NCBI GenBank assembly: GCA_015680685.1
Contig: MNCI01020141.1
Coordinates: forward strand, 21,236 to 85,235
Source: Gnetum montanum
Lineage: Eukaryota > Streptophyta > Gnetopsida > Gnetales > Gnetaceae
Direction of reading: 5' to 3'
DNA length: 64,000 nucleotides
Translations under genes and position numbers: made by a program
Notes under the pieces: generated by a model
Databases searched by the model: none
What the model saw: the letters and a program-made list of their open reading frames with translations, nothing else
What the model was told of the DNA's origin: nothing
In this document: positions 1 through 11,230 of the stretch, one piece after another
Layout: every line of letters starts with the position of its first letter
How positions within the stretch are numbered: the first letter of the stretch is position 1

Positions 1-56
1 GCGATATTGCAGGGAAAGACGCAATATTGCGGCGCTATGCATGTCGCGTCTCATCA
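1..56 (-). mobile_element. 5' terminus of an Athila-like LTR, cut by the window edge
   Basis: Read on the minus strand, this stretch starts TGATGAGACGC and then carries two GC-A/G-ATATTGC units. This is the same start as the LTR at 61428. Only the first ~56 bases of the LTR are present; the rest lies left of the window. The flanking sequence at 57 onward has no purine tract, so this is a 5' LTR or a solo LTR rather than a 3' LTR. Confidence 0.6.
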
Positions 57-1090
57 CTTACTAAATGATGAGAAATTTCTTAAAATGTCGTGTTTTTGCT
101 ATAAAAAATTTTTGCATAAACTTATGCAAGGTGAAATGCTAAAATGGGATGGGGTTTGAATTTTTAACCCTAGGAATGAGGATGTCACATGTTCAACTAT
201 ATAATCTATAATCATATGTGGTAGACCTTGTTGTAATTCATTACTAGGCTAGGCTAAAATACCTAGAGTAGTTAAGATAAATTATAGGTTGCTCATATTA
301 TTGTTTCTAGCCTTATCATTTTATATTTAAAGATATAACAAAATTTTTTTATTAATGTTGATTTAAGACACTCCTTTGATACTAGATTCTTTGGATCTTA
401 TGTTATCAAAAGTTTTCTTAAAAACCATCTAAAAAGGTTTATAAGTCCTAGGTTAGAAAATTTAAATTCTAATATTTACTTATAACATTCCACTTACCAA
501 GCTTAGGTAAGTGAAACATTATTTAGGGAAAAAGATTCAATCATATAAAATTAATACATTACTTACTAAAAATAATAGAGAATGCCAAAAAAAAAGGGTA
601 TATAAAGTAGCATATTTTCTTAGAATATTATGTAATATATTAATATTTTTTTAGGTAGAGTTGAGGATTACATGTTATTTGGCTCTTGTATCAATTGACA
701 AAAATCTTTTGTTTATTGTAATGGCAATATTGATGAGTGGGTTATTCTCAAGTATTGGAAAATCTTGAAAACAATCATCTTCAAAATTTTAGAAATACCT
801 TTTTCTTTTAAGCCTAGTCATACTATTTTATGGAGCTATCTAGTTGATAAAATTGAAAAGAATCTTGATAAATGAAAGGAAGAAAAGCTCACCCTTACTA
901 GCATATTTTTAGTTATTAAGCAGATGTTTCAAAAAACTCATGTCTGTTACTCCAATTATTTGGATCCTTAAAATAGGTTCATTCCATTATTAAATCACCT
1001 TCTAATACTAAGTCTAAATATTATAAAAAGATAATTAATTTTCTAGAAAATGAGAAAACTAGCTATCTTTGATTATTCAAGAGAAGATTA
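57..1090. other. AT-rich intergenic sequence
   Basis: No open frame, splice-consistent coding segment or clear repeat boundary is visible. The sequence is AT-rich and stop-dense in all frames. It is probably old decayed repeat, but nothing in it identifies a family. Confidence 0.4.
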
Positions 1091-2000
1091 CAACAAGGTT
1101 TCCAAAACCTCTTGAAATACTCAAACGATGTTGCATAGAATAAGTCTCTACAACCACACAATGATTGTTCTTAATGCAAGACACAACCAATAGAGAGACT
1201 CTTCCACAACCTAGGATTTGAGACCTTCACTCACAAGTAAGACTAGAATACATTGGCCACCATACAACATAATTCATCTTGGAGCTATAACACATATGAA
1301 TTCATTTAATGTGCTTTCTCACTCTATTTTCCAAGCTCAAAACATGAAATTACATAAAATCTCCTCTCTCTATATCTCTACATCTCATACAAACATAAAC
1401 ACAATCAATTTTTATTAGAAAAACAAGATAAAAATCCTAGGAAATCTTCCTCAAGCTTAACTTGGAGTTCCCATGTTGTTTCTATCTTTTCCCACCTTCT
1501 CTCAGTTGTTTCCTAAATTAGAATGATAATTCTAGAAGTTTCTCCAACCATACGAGTCATCTCTGATCTCCTTGTATTATCTCTTGCCCAAACTACAACT
1601 TTTAGGAGAGACATCTCCTTTGTGGGTGAGAGGCCTCTTCTTGGATGCAATGTATCACTTGAGATTTCTTTGTAGTTTGGGAGATGTCTCCTGTGAAGAC
1701 TCAACTTTTGGTAGAGATGTCTCCTACATGTCCTAGACGTCTCCTTGACAAGACATCTCCTTAATCTTCAAGCTATCTCCACAAAACCCAAAACCACACA
1801 CGTAGGGAAGAACAAGGGAATCAGAAGAGGTGTTCCTACACCAACTTTTCCACCCTTCAAAAAGTGATTCCCCACTCATGAAGTTTCGTCTTATGAACTC
1901 ATACAATATCATCCATAGACTAATATTCCCAATGGATCTATATTCACACCTCTTGACTCCGTAAGTACTAGAAGCTTTCCATTGCTTGAGTATGATATCC
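1090..2000 (-). mobile_element. Probable decayed gypsy 3' LTR with palindromic motif array
   Basis: This lies directly 3' (minus strand) of an integrase relic, where a 3' LTR is expected. Between about 1555 and 1780 the motif GAGATGTCTC or its variants (GAGACATCTC, GACGTCTC) recurs at least five times. That resembles the palindrome arrays in the U3 regions of other LTRs in this window. The exact LTR ends were not found. The open frame at 1733-2167 on the minus strand is probably the shifted end of pol read into the LTR. Confidence 0.4.
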
Positions 2001-2029
2001 TTCCTCTCCATTAAAAGCTTGGACTGATT

Positions 2030-2510
2030 AATAGCCCCCTTCAACTCATCAATTCTACCTTGTATGGTCTCCTCGTCAACTATTTGATGATGTGTACAAG
2101 ATCTAAAACATTTAATACAAAAGACATACCAACATCTTTGACAAGTCAATTTCAAAATCATGATCATTAATCTTGGCCTTAATTCTAAAATGCCCCATCT
2201 TCTTGGCTTTCAAGTTGGAGAAGTTAACACCTCTTAACTATTTCTTCTTCAAGTGCATTCAAACCAAGTCACCAACAACAAAATTTGACTTTTGTTTACC
2301 CTTATTTCTCTTAATGACTCTCTCTTAATCCTTCTTCTCAAGATTTGATTTCCCTTATGCATGAAGATCCCTCATGTCTTGCACAAAATTAGCACTCAAT
2401 TGAGCTTTGCCATCAAAGCTCTTCAAGGTGTTCACCATCTTTAAACAAAATCCATAATTCATCTCAAATGGGCTCTTATCAATAGCAATATGAAAAGCAT
2501 TATTGTAACA
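2030..2510 (-). pseudogene. Ty3/gypsy integrase C-terminal relic
   Basis: The minus strand reads, with a few stops and shifts, through SPFEMNYGF, then FVQDMRDLH, then SNFVVGDLVWMHLKKK, then KINDHDFEIDL. This is the order of the integrase C-terminal part in plant Ty3/gypsy elements: the SPFEVVYG motif, a helix, the GDxVWVHL/R stretch, and the KINDNAYxxDLP end. Stops after the SPFE segment and in the GDLVW region show it is dead. It appears to belong to a different gypsy lineage from the large elements at 36-53 kb, because its integrase end motifs are different. The rest of pol, upstream on this strand, is missing; unrelated sequence beginning TGTAACACCC at about 2515 interrupts it. Confidence 0.65.
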
Positions 2511-2514
2511 CCCC

Positions 2515-4947
2515 TATTAATTATCTATAATATATCCTATATATACTAATAGAAATGCTACAAGACCCGAGGATCTAGATTTAACCTTGATTTATAAATG
2601 TCAAACAAAGCCATAAAATAGATAAAATTATTAATTAAAAGCATAAATATAGTGAAGTAGTATGAAACAACAAAATTTCATAATACCTGCACAGGGATGC
2701 AGGAAAAAGTGATAAAGGATCCTTTACTTGTTGTCCATGATTTGGTATCTTTTGCCTACATGGACGGGGGGTAAGCCGTATTGTTGGGATAATGGCAACA
2801 AAATGATGCTAATGTTCCGACTTCGGGTTTTAATTTGGTACTTCCCGTCTTTAACTTGATTGCATGATCCAAATAACGGCAGCGTGTCTTTTGTTGACTT
2901 GTTCTGCAACTGCTGCTAGTACATATGCTTATTCATTATTTGGAGCGCCCCAAAGCTGGCATGAACAACTCCATAGCATAGGTTAGAATTGCATTAGAAA
3001 TGTTAGGAAGAATTGATTGAGTTATAGTTCAGCCTCGAGTTGGGGAAGAAGCCTGGTATATTGAAACCGAACATGAAGTTAAAGAACAATTAGACAGAAT
3101 TAAAATTGACGAGATTGAACAGGCATGCTTGGCTGTAACCGTGGCCAGAGTTCAGTTCCAGGCATACGATTTTTACCGCTTCTCTTAACACTTACCAGCG
3201 TTGAACGGTAGTTAAAAATTTCGAAAATGCTAATACCAAATAATTCCAGATTGCAAGTTAAGATTCTATTTTTGAATTGCATAACATTCTTGCAAGGCTA
3301 AGGGAGATTCGACTACTGATGTTCCATCTTTGGACAGAGTTTAATTCTTAAGATTTCTTGCACATGCATAGTAGCATTTGCTTGTCTGTTCACAGTGTCA
3401 TTCTTTTTTAAGTGTTTCAAAGATATTGTTCGACGTGCAACCATCCTGGGCAATATTTCCCTTCGAACTTCATTTATTGCCCATCGTAAATTTTATAAAC
3501 AATTATCCTTAAACGTATGAAAATCCCATGATCAAGGAAAGCTCCTATGAAGATTTGAGTTTTGAGTTTTGCGTCATGATCAAATGCTATTTGTTTCAGG
3601 GGAAAAAAAGTAAAAGAAAAAAGAAAAAAAAAACTGGTACATCACGGTTAAAACATAGGAAAACAAACCGAAAAGATATGCAAAGAAACATTTAAAACGT
3701 AAATCGTTAAAACATATATTAAAAAATCACAGGGCAAGGCTAGGATGACGATGCTAAATTCCTGTTACACTTCATAGTGGGTTTTACTTTTCTTATTTTC
3801 ACGGAGTACCTCATTATATTTTCACTTTGATAATGCGGGGGATGAGGATGTTAGATTCCTACATTACACTTCACAATTTTACTTTTCTTACTTTCATCAT
3901 ATTTTTCACTTTGATAATGCCCGGTGAAAGTAAAAATCTCAGTTTTAGTTTCACTGTTAAAATTATGCACATTGTTATAAATGTCATAAATGCAGCTAAT
4001 CTTCATTATTTGTTGAATCCATACTTAATTTACTGTTCAAAAATTATCCATTATTTAACACAATGGAAATAGAGAAAATCAAGAAAATCATAAAGAAACA
4101 AAGTAAAAGAATTAGTATTAATGCATTACATATAGTGTGGGTTTCACACAATAGGATTTTTCAAGAAAAGAGTAACCTTGTTGTCCTTGCTAAATGCTTC
4201 ATCATTAATTATTCTATTATTCTAAAACACGCTTCATTATTAATTGCTGTATTATTCTAAGACACTATGGCAATGCTTGCTTAGCTTAACTGCAAAGTTG
4301 TTCTATTACTAGAATCTGTAATCTTTTTTCAGTGTATGCCCAAGCCCTATAGAACCAAGTTTACGTTTTTCTTTTAGAAAAATAGTATTAAAAGATAACC
4401 TTAAACTTGTGAATTATTTCAAATCAGTAAGTCACATTAAATCCAGTTGCATTCTCTGCTTTCAAATCATTGGATGCTGCTATTAATATTTTGTTTGAAT
4501 CATTCTTTAAACTATCAAGTATGATCATGTGAGTCTTCTTCCTTTTCAGTTGCACAGCCAACTATGCTAGGGTGACAATTGCAACTCTGCAAGCTTGCCT
4601 AGTCAGCCAAAAATTTACCTTTGATGTACTTTCGCTTTAGATTTCTTTTTGAAGTAGTATTAGTACTTTTGGTTTAGTGCAGATGCAGGTTAGAGACAAC
4701 AATACAAAAAGGACCTAAATCATAAATGGTAAAGCAAATTTAAACAATAAAGAAAAATGTCACATTTAAGATTGTTCACGCATTTATCCCATCAATATGT
4801 GGTAAACATACATTTAAAAGAAAAACAAAGATATCATATTAAAAATTATTCATTTCCCAGTTGTAGGAGAGCATCAGCCAAATAGAATGCCAGGAGACCT
4901 CTCCAAAGATCACATCAATGCATTCTAAATTTTATTACTGCATTGTC
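2515..4947. other. Intergenic sequence, possible LTR start at 2515
   Basis: The sequence from 2515 starts TGTAACACCCC, a common start of plant LTRs, and it interrupts the integrase relic at that point. I could not find the matching end. At 3021-3188 on the plus strand an open 55-codon segment (start of frame VIVQPRVGEEAWYIETE, end YDFYRFS then TAA) has a protein-like composition, preceded by an in-frame TGA. It has no start codon or splice context I can defend and matches no family I recognise. The remainder to 4947 is AT-rich with no gene visible. Confidence 0.35.
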
Positions 4948-5172
4948 TCACCCATCCATGTCCATGCCACTGCCTGTAAAGATTTCCTCCTCATAAGATG
5001 ATGCTATGGCTGCCCAAGCTTCATTCCAAATACAAGCATTTGTGCAGCAATGAATATATAAATGACTACCATTTATGCATTTTGCAAAAATACCATATCT
5101 TATGCAAAATTTAGGGTATAGTAATAAGAGATTCTGGAAATGCTCTGTAGCTGGGATGCCCTCTAATGTCAT

Positions 5173-5481
5173 CCATACATATTACTCAGTCAAAACGGAA
5201 CAGAATCTCTAGTACTATAGTTCCCCATGTTACAAACCTATCACTAAAACTTCTCTATTCTTAGAACATGTCTCAATAAATATGGATCAGTTGTAATAAG
5301 TTTTCTTAAAACTTCCTTATTTCTTATTAATTTAAATGGTGCATTGTGAAATATTAGACCTCAAAAAAATTCTCCTTTCCAAAATCAATTGTAGGTTAGG
5401 TCTGGAAAATAACAAGCTCACACAATGTAAGTAAATGCTATCCAGAGTATAAAAATATAAATTTAATTTGCCTTTTTCATA
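5173..5481. other. Intergenic or intronic sequence
   Basis: No gene or repeat recognised. It lies between an unassigned minus-strand open frame and a SINE-like copy. If the TMEM209 gene continues to the left, this is intron. Confidence 0.3.
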
Positions 5482-5575
5482 GTGTGTTAGATTAGTGGTA
5501 ACAGTCTTCGTATAGAAAACCCAAGTCACAAGTTCAATTCCAATGAGCAATGCTGAGTTATTTTATGACAACAAA
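5482..5575 (+). repeat. SINE-like tRNA-derived repeat, plus orientation
   Basis: The stretch TTAGATTAGTGGTAACAG resembles an RNA polymerase III box A, and AAGTTCAATTCC about 40 bases later resembles box B. It continues with AATGAGCAATGCTGAGTTA, which recurs in the minus-strand copies at 27487, 29349 and 29586. It is the only plus-orientation copy I recognised. Confidence 0.5.
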
Positions 5576-5703
5576 ATTTCCATTAAAAGGAACCAAGTGG
5601 TGCAGTTCAATATATCCAAGTGGTGAAGTCAAATAGATTGAAGAGGGTGTTAGTAGATGTAAGTAAAACGTAGCCAAATCCTAGTTTAAAATTTTCTCAA
5701 AAA

Positions 5704-7190
5704 AATAACATGAAACTATAGGATCTTAATAATACCTGGAACAAACCATATGACATATTATTTAAGAATAATGCATGTACAACTGGGAACATTTACATCC
5801 TTGAAGAATAATGTATGTACCAAAGGATTGCTCTTCAGAAACATAATGAAAAACCATCTCCAAAAGCTTAATTTAAAAAATCAATCTTTGTCCTGATGTT
5901 ATTCCTTGAATACTGACAAAATGTTGGAAACAGAGTATGCAAGACTAATCCCATACACGATCAACTTGTGCAAAAAAAAAAGAATTCCTATGCACGGTCA
6001 ACTTGTCCAAAAACATATTAGGGGCGAACTGCTCTTTGGGATGTCATTTTACTTCTGTGTCATAGAATTGAAGTGGTTCATGGAAGTGTTGTTCAAGGGA
6101 TCAGTCTTGCATACTCTGTTTTCAACATTTTGTCAGTATTCGAGAAATAAGATCAGGGCATTTTTTTAAATCAAGCTTTTGGAGATGGTTTTTCGTTATG
6201 TTTCTGAAGAGCAATCCTTTGGTATGTGCACTATTCTTTAAGAATGTAAATGTTCCCAGTTGTACATGCATTATTCTTAAATAATATGTCATATGGTTTG
6301 TTCCATGTATTATTAAGATCTTATAGTTTCATGTTATTTTCTTCAGAAACATAACGAAAAACCATTTCCAAAAGCTTGATTTAAAAAATCAATCTCTGCC
6401 TGATCTTATTGCTCGAATACTGACAAAATGTTGGAAGCAGAGTATGCAAGACTGATCCCTCGAACAACACCTTCATAAGCGACTTCAATTCTATGACACA
6501 GATGTAAAATGGTATCCCAAAAAGCAGTTTGCCCCTAATAGAAAAATGAATTCCCATGCACGGTCAACTTGTGCAAAAAAAAGAATTCCCATGCACGGTC
6601 AACTTGTGCAAAAACATATTAAGGGCAAACTGCTCTTAGGGCGAACTGCTCTTTGGGATGCCATTTTACTTCTGTGTCATAGAATTGAAGTAGCTCATGG
6701 AGGTGTTGTTCGATAGATCAGTCTTGCATACTATGCTTTCAACATTTTGTCAGTATTTGAGGAATAAGATTAAGACAGAAATTGATTTTTTAAATCAAAC
6801 TTTTGGAAATGATTTTTTGTCATGTTTATGAAGAAAATAACATGAAACTATAATATCTTAATAATACATGAACAAACCATATAACATATTATTTAAGAAT
6901 AATGCATGTACAACTGGGAACATTACATCCTTGAAGAATAATGCATGTACCACAGGATTGCTCTTCAAAAACATAACGAAAAACCATCTCCAAACACTTG
7001 ATTTAAAAAATTAACCTCTACCCTGATCTTATTCCTCAAATACTAACAAAATGTTGGAAGCAGAGTATGCAAGACTCATCGAACAACACCTCAATGAACC
7101 ACTTCAATTCTATAACACAGAAGTAAAATGGCATCTCTAAAAGTAGTTCGCCCTTAATAGAAAAAAGAATTCCCATGCACAGCTAAGGAT
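5704..7190. repeat. Tandem foldback (inverted repeat) block
   Basis: A unit beginning AACATGAAACTATA and running through GGATTGCTCTTCAGAAACATAA to ACAAAATGTTGGAAACAGAG occurs forward at 5707-5950. Its near-complete reverse complement follows at about 6100-6345. It then occurs forward again (about 6345-6570), reversed (about 6600-6845), and forward once more (about 6840-7170). The centres of the two hairpins carry GCACGGTCAACTTGTGCAA and a GGGCGAACTGCTCTT segment. So two long hairpins plus one unpaired arm lie in tandem, starting about 40 bp from an exon of the TMEM209 gene, probably inside its last intron. No transposase is present. It may be a MITE or foldback element amplified in place. Confidence 0.75.
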
Positions 7191-7229
7191 AATGAAAATG
7201 AAGAATATTCCTCAGTACAAATATCATAC

Positions 7230-9663
7230 CTGAAGAGAAAGCTGTAACTTTGAATCCCAATATAATGCCAAAATAGGAGAGCTCTGCTTTCCTACAACTA
7301 GCACACAAGCCCCAGCATGTAATGTATTGGGAGGGCATGACAAAACAGTAGCATATTTTTCTGAAAATCGTTCTGTGGGAGGAAGCATATTAACAAAGAA
7401 AGGGTTTCTTCCAGAATGAGCACTTAGATAATCTTCATGCAACATCCATTGTGGATGTTCCAGAAGTGCACAAAATAAATAAAGGAGAAGATGTGAATCA
7501 GTTGGTAACTCGGGAAACCTTCTATTACTGGATTTGTCATACGCTTCTCCAAAAATGTCATACTCAAAGTTCTTCACACAAGTTCCTTCAGCAAGTTCTG
7601 ATGAAAGAACACATCACAATATAAGCACAAAGTTCATGTCATCCTTCTTAATACAAAATATAAGCCATTACTGTGTCTGGATTAACCATTTATTCAACAA
7701 AATTCAAAATTATACCTCTAACTCTTTGAACAGTGTAATCCGGCCTTACAATCTTCTGGGGCAGCAACCCGTTCACCCATTCTCCTTTCATCAAGGCACG
7801 CAGCCTTTGATGTTCCGTGACAGCATCTATACATTCTTGTATAAGAAGATTCAAAGACAAATCTTTGGGTGGATGAAGTCCTAATAAGGATGGTTGTGGA
7901 TCTGCAAGGTAAAAATAAGGTATAAAATATAAAACATAAATTCAAGGTTGCAATGTAGTTTCTAAAACATCAAGGGAAAGCAGTCAATTGTTAAGTTGTC
8001 TAACTTACTGGGAGCATCATGTGCCTGAACGAGAACAGCTCGAAACTGATGAAGAACTCCATCCTCATCTGGTGTGTGTAGTCCGCCACCCGTTCCAGAT
8101 AAAGCAAAGACCGGTGCCATAGGGGAAGGTTCACTACTTCCTACTTTTGTAACGTTTACAGTCAATCCAAGTTTCGCCGCTGCTTGCATGACCTTTTCAA
8201 AAATTTAAAACACAAAACACACATTTTAAGACTAATCAATGCCTGCCTAAGACTGAATTAAGAAATGAAATGTCAGAAGATATACGCAGTGCTCTACCTG
8301 AAGATGACTGGTGTCAATCTTCTGAACAAGAGGCTTGAGCAAAGCTTCAGAAAACCACTGGCGTAGTTTATCTCTCCAGTGCTCAATATGTGGATACACA
8401 CCCAGATTCTTAAAAGCTTCGATTGACTGTTCCATACTCATTGGGGGTGGAAGATCACCTTCTCCCCTCTTGGGTGGTCTGTGATATTTTTGCTGGGTTG
8501 GGAATATCCTAACAGTCCTTATAGGTGTGGTTCTGCTTGACATGGAAGGAGGAGTGTTTGTAAAAGCACCTTGGATGCCGGGTGATGTAGATCTTCCTGT
8601 TGCAGAACCCTGAGCAGCTGCTGCTGCCGCTGCTGCAGCTTTCATCTTGTTTTCTGCAGACTCTGTCAATTTTTCCTCAACATCTGCAAGAAACTGTTCC
8701 AGCTGTTCCTCCGAGTGTATGTCGTCCTTGGTTATGCCAGAACCATAGTTGGACCAGGGAGAGGGTACTTTCTCATCGCTCTCTTGCTTTGTCTGTGATA
8801 GGGAACAGACTTCAGCTGTTGTTGCAGATCTGATCCCAAGACCTGTTGTATTATGTCCCTCAAACTCAGGCGGCCACTGCATATATTCCATGGAATGATG
8901 GTGAACTGGCACCAAAGCTGGCTTGTATGCACTCCATGTTTGCTTTCCTGGTCTTTGTTTGATGCCCAAATCAGGACCTCCTATATATGCTGGCTGAAAC
9001 CCGTCCTTCTTGTTCAATCCCAACAGTTTTTGCTGGTATTCTGTCAGTGGCGTCTTTGCACGTTTTGGCCGAGGTGAGTTTTTTGTAGTGCAAAGCACAG
9101 ACTCTGCCCACTTCTTCAAATAAATAGCCTTACACAATGCCATGGTCGCTGCTCCAAAAACCCGCCCTGATAGTATCTGTACGACCTTGACTAATTCATC
9201 TACCATTTAGACAACAAGATATTGATCATGACTAAAGTATCCAAAAAAGACGGTATCAGGGAAAATTAAAACAGAACAGAGATAAGGATCGAAGTCACTT
9301 ACGGGCGAAAAATCGAAGGATGCTTAGGGAAGCAATAAGCTCCATAACCCTAGCTTCTCTGCAACAGAACAAAACAGAATTGCAACACTCAAAATTTCAA
9401 CAAACATTACACAACACAGCAAACCAAAACCATTGAAGAAAAAGATTTCCCATGATTTTGAACTTGTGAAGGGATGAAAGAAACCCTAAAACTTACTGAA
9501 CCATGGCAAGGATAAAAACCACAGCACAACATGCGCAGAGAGCAATTACAACAGCAAACTGAGAAGCGAACGGCTTCACACTGCGTGCCAACAGTGCCGA
9601 TGCAATGGCTGGATTCATGTATACTCTGAATTTCTCGTTGGAATTCGCCATCGCCATCGCCAT
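7230..9663 (-). CDS. TMEM209: TMEM209-family membrane protein (3' end missing)
   Basis: Plant homologue of TMEM209, the family named CytochromB561_N in Pfam although it is not a b561 haem protein. In animals it is a nuclear-envelope protein linked to nucleoporin Nup205; the plant role is not established. Coding exons on the minus strand: 9497-9663, 9303-9358, 8298-9199, 8009-8192, 7716-7901 and 7230-7597, all with GT donors and AG acceptors and matching phases, giving 621 codons. Start: three ATGs in a row at 9663, 9657 and 9651 (MAMAMANSNEKF); the first is used. A hydrophobic segment lies at about residues 33-55 and a second at about 76-104, followed by a polar linker with a nine-alanine run near residue 262. 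The conserved C-terminal domain starts near residue 340 (EHWRDKLRQWFSEALL) and includes PKDLSLNLLIQECIDAVTEH, FCALLEHPQW and LALYWDSKLQLSLQ. The last visible exon ends in phase 0 at a donor. The family's short final exon (starting GRTALWD in relatives) is not seen. Confidence 0.9.
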
Positions 9664-9775
9664 CGCTGTTTGAGATGCAGCTGTGAAAGGCGGGTTTAGG
9701 CCTTTTATCTGCTGTTTGAGATGCTAGCCGTTGCCCTACGGCTACAAAAAATGAGCTCCTTATTTCAAGGCACAC
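9664..9775 (-). promoter_or_regulatory. 5' leader and possible core promoter of the TMEM209 gene
   Basis: Just upstream of the start codon (minus strand) the 14-mer GCATCTCAAACAGC occurs twice, about 45 bases apart, with AGATAAAAGGCC, a TATA-like stretch, between them. Whether transcription begins here is inference. The stretch beyond 9776 looks foreign, so the promoter is either within these ~110 bases or inside the inserted sequence. Confidence 0.3.
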
Positions 9776-10680
9776 TCAATGCCACGATATTCGGAACTCA
9801 ATGAATCCCAGTCGACTACTGACTTTCTCGTGACGTGACCCTAACAGGATTTTGTTCCTGCTGCCGATGGAGGAAAAGCTTAGAATCAATGCTGTAGGAA
9901 TGTCGAATCTAAGAATTGTGCCTTTCTCCGGAGAGTGACTGCCCCGCAAAAGAGGCATTCTTAGTGACTTGCCTGATTCAATCCTTTTTGAATGGGATGC
10001 CCTTTTCTAATGATAATGAAATGCCTGCCTTTCTAATAAGATGTGATCTGTCTAGGGGCTAGCTGAACTAAGCCTTATATGAGGAGGAAAGATTTGCTGC
10101 TTGATTACTTCTTCTTCCTTGAATACCTTGCTTTCCCACCCTAGGGCCTTTTCTTCTCACTTGAGAGATGTGATTTGAAAGAAGAGAAGAGATCAATTAA
10201 TCACCATCCCTTCCTCTGAATCAGATCTCATTTGCTAACTAGAACACCAAGGGAAGTAAGAGCAATTGCCTTTTTCTATTATGCCTTGAGCCTGAAACTC
10301 TTCCTTCTAGTCTAGTCTACCTACGTCATTCTTTTGAAGTGAAGCAGAAAGCAGATGGACACAAGTTCACTAAAACAGCAGTTAGGCCTTTTCCATGTTC
10401 CCCTACTAAAGCACTCGAGGAAGAAGAAGCAGACGAGTACCGTTCATACGATTATGCTGCATCTCCATCTCTAGAAGAAGTAGCTAGATCGATTCCTAAA
10501 CTAAATCGCTAATGCCCCCTCAATATTTGGTAATGATTACTATCTGTTTTCTGCAATGAAATTTATAGGTTGTAGTCTTTTAACAATAAGTAAATAGGGG
10601 TTTGGCCTTTAATACTGCTCCTGTACCATCATGGACAAGTGAGCAACCGGCAGCAAATCCTATTCAAAAAGGTCGTTAAC
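9776..10680. other. Probable nuclear insertion of plant mitochondrial DNA
   Basis: Base composition and word use change sharply here: even GC content, many purine/pyrimidine runs such as CTTCTTCCTTGAATACC, CTTTTCTTCTCACTTGAGAG and GAGGAAGAAGAAGCAGACGAG, and phrases such as CGTGACGTGACCCTAACAGG. This texture is typical of plant mitochondrial intergenic DNA. No mitochondrial gene is readable. Boundaries are approximate. The minus-strand open frame at 9776-9958 is not supported as a gene. Confidence 0.45.
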
Positions 10681-10974
10681 TAAGGAATGTTGCTTCTATG
10701 TTTAAATTTTAACCCAATAACAATGCTTTTTTGCTTTTTAAAAAAATGCTTTCTTGTTTTCCTCTTTTTTTTTAATGCCTGTAACCTAGCAACTTTAATT
10801 GTCACGCTGTGCACACTAATGAACAAATTTAATTTCAACCATGATTTTTTTCAATGCATGTTAACATCAATATCTTAGTATAACGTAGGTATGATATGAA
10901 GGTGTCTTCAACCCCTTCTTCCTTCCCACCAAACCATTGTAAGTGTCACTTACATTGTATTTTTATCAATAATA

Positions 10975-11115
10975 AGAGGGTGTTGAAACCCTAAAATAAT
11001 TATAGAGGGTGTTCAAATATAGATACATTCTAAGATTTATAAAAGTTTATAATTTAGTGTTATTTAGAAGAATCAAACTTGTGACCAAAGGTTACCAGGT
11101 CAAGACCCATATGTT
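10975..11115 (-). repeat. SINE-like tRNA-derived repeat
   Basis: On the minus strand it ends with TTTTAGGGTTTCAACACCCTC after the family's TTTATAAATCTTAGAATGTA segment. The promoter half is degenerate (GGTAACCTTTGGTCACAAG, then TTTGATTC). It matches the copy at 29586-29725 across its length. Confidence 0.5.
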
Positions 11116-11230
11116 ACATCCTATCCAGATACGTTAGGTATGGTCATACGTTTACCGTTTATACATTACATGTGTAGTCCCAGTAGGTTATCAGGGACAA
11201 GTTAGTTTAGTATAATTGCACTTTAGATGT

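Noticed and set aside
2920-3190. Copia reverse transcriptase fragment (APQSWHEQL)
   Set aside because: A short resemblance to the QAPRxW motif is not supported by neighbouring RT motifs; the following open segment does not fit copia.
4948-5172. Minus-strand open frame ending MDMDG, with LLLLYPKFCIRYG
   Set aside because: It faintly recalls the last TMEM209 exon (family pattern with LLLLCH..YG) and has an AG just upstream. But the key GRTALWD start is absent, the shared residues are few, and the phase-0 frame meets a stop after 11 codons. I treat it as unsupported.
8600-9077. Plus-strand open frames across the TMEM209 exon
   Set aside because: They are antisense to exon 3 of a well-supported gene and have no domain content.
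9407-9958. Minus-strand open frames upstream of TMEM209
   Set aside because: The first is an alternative frame over exon 1 and its intron; the second lies in the mitochondrial-like stretch. Neither has a domain or splice support.
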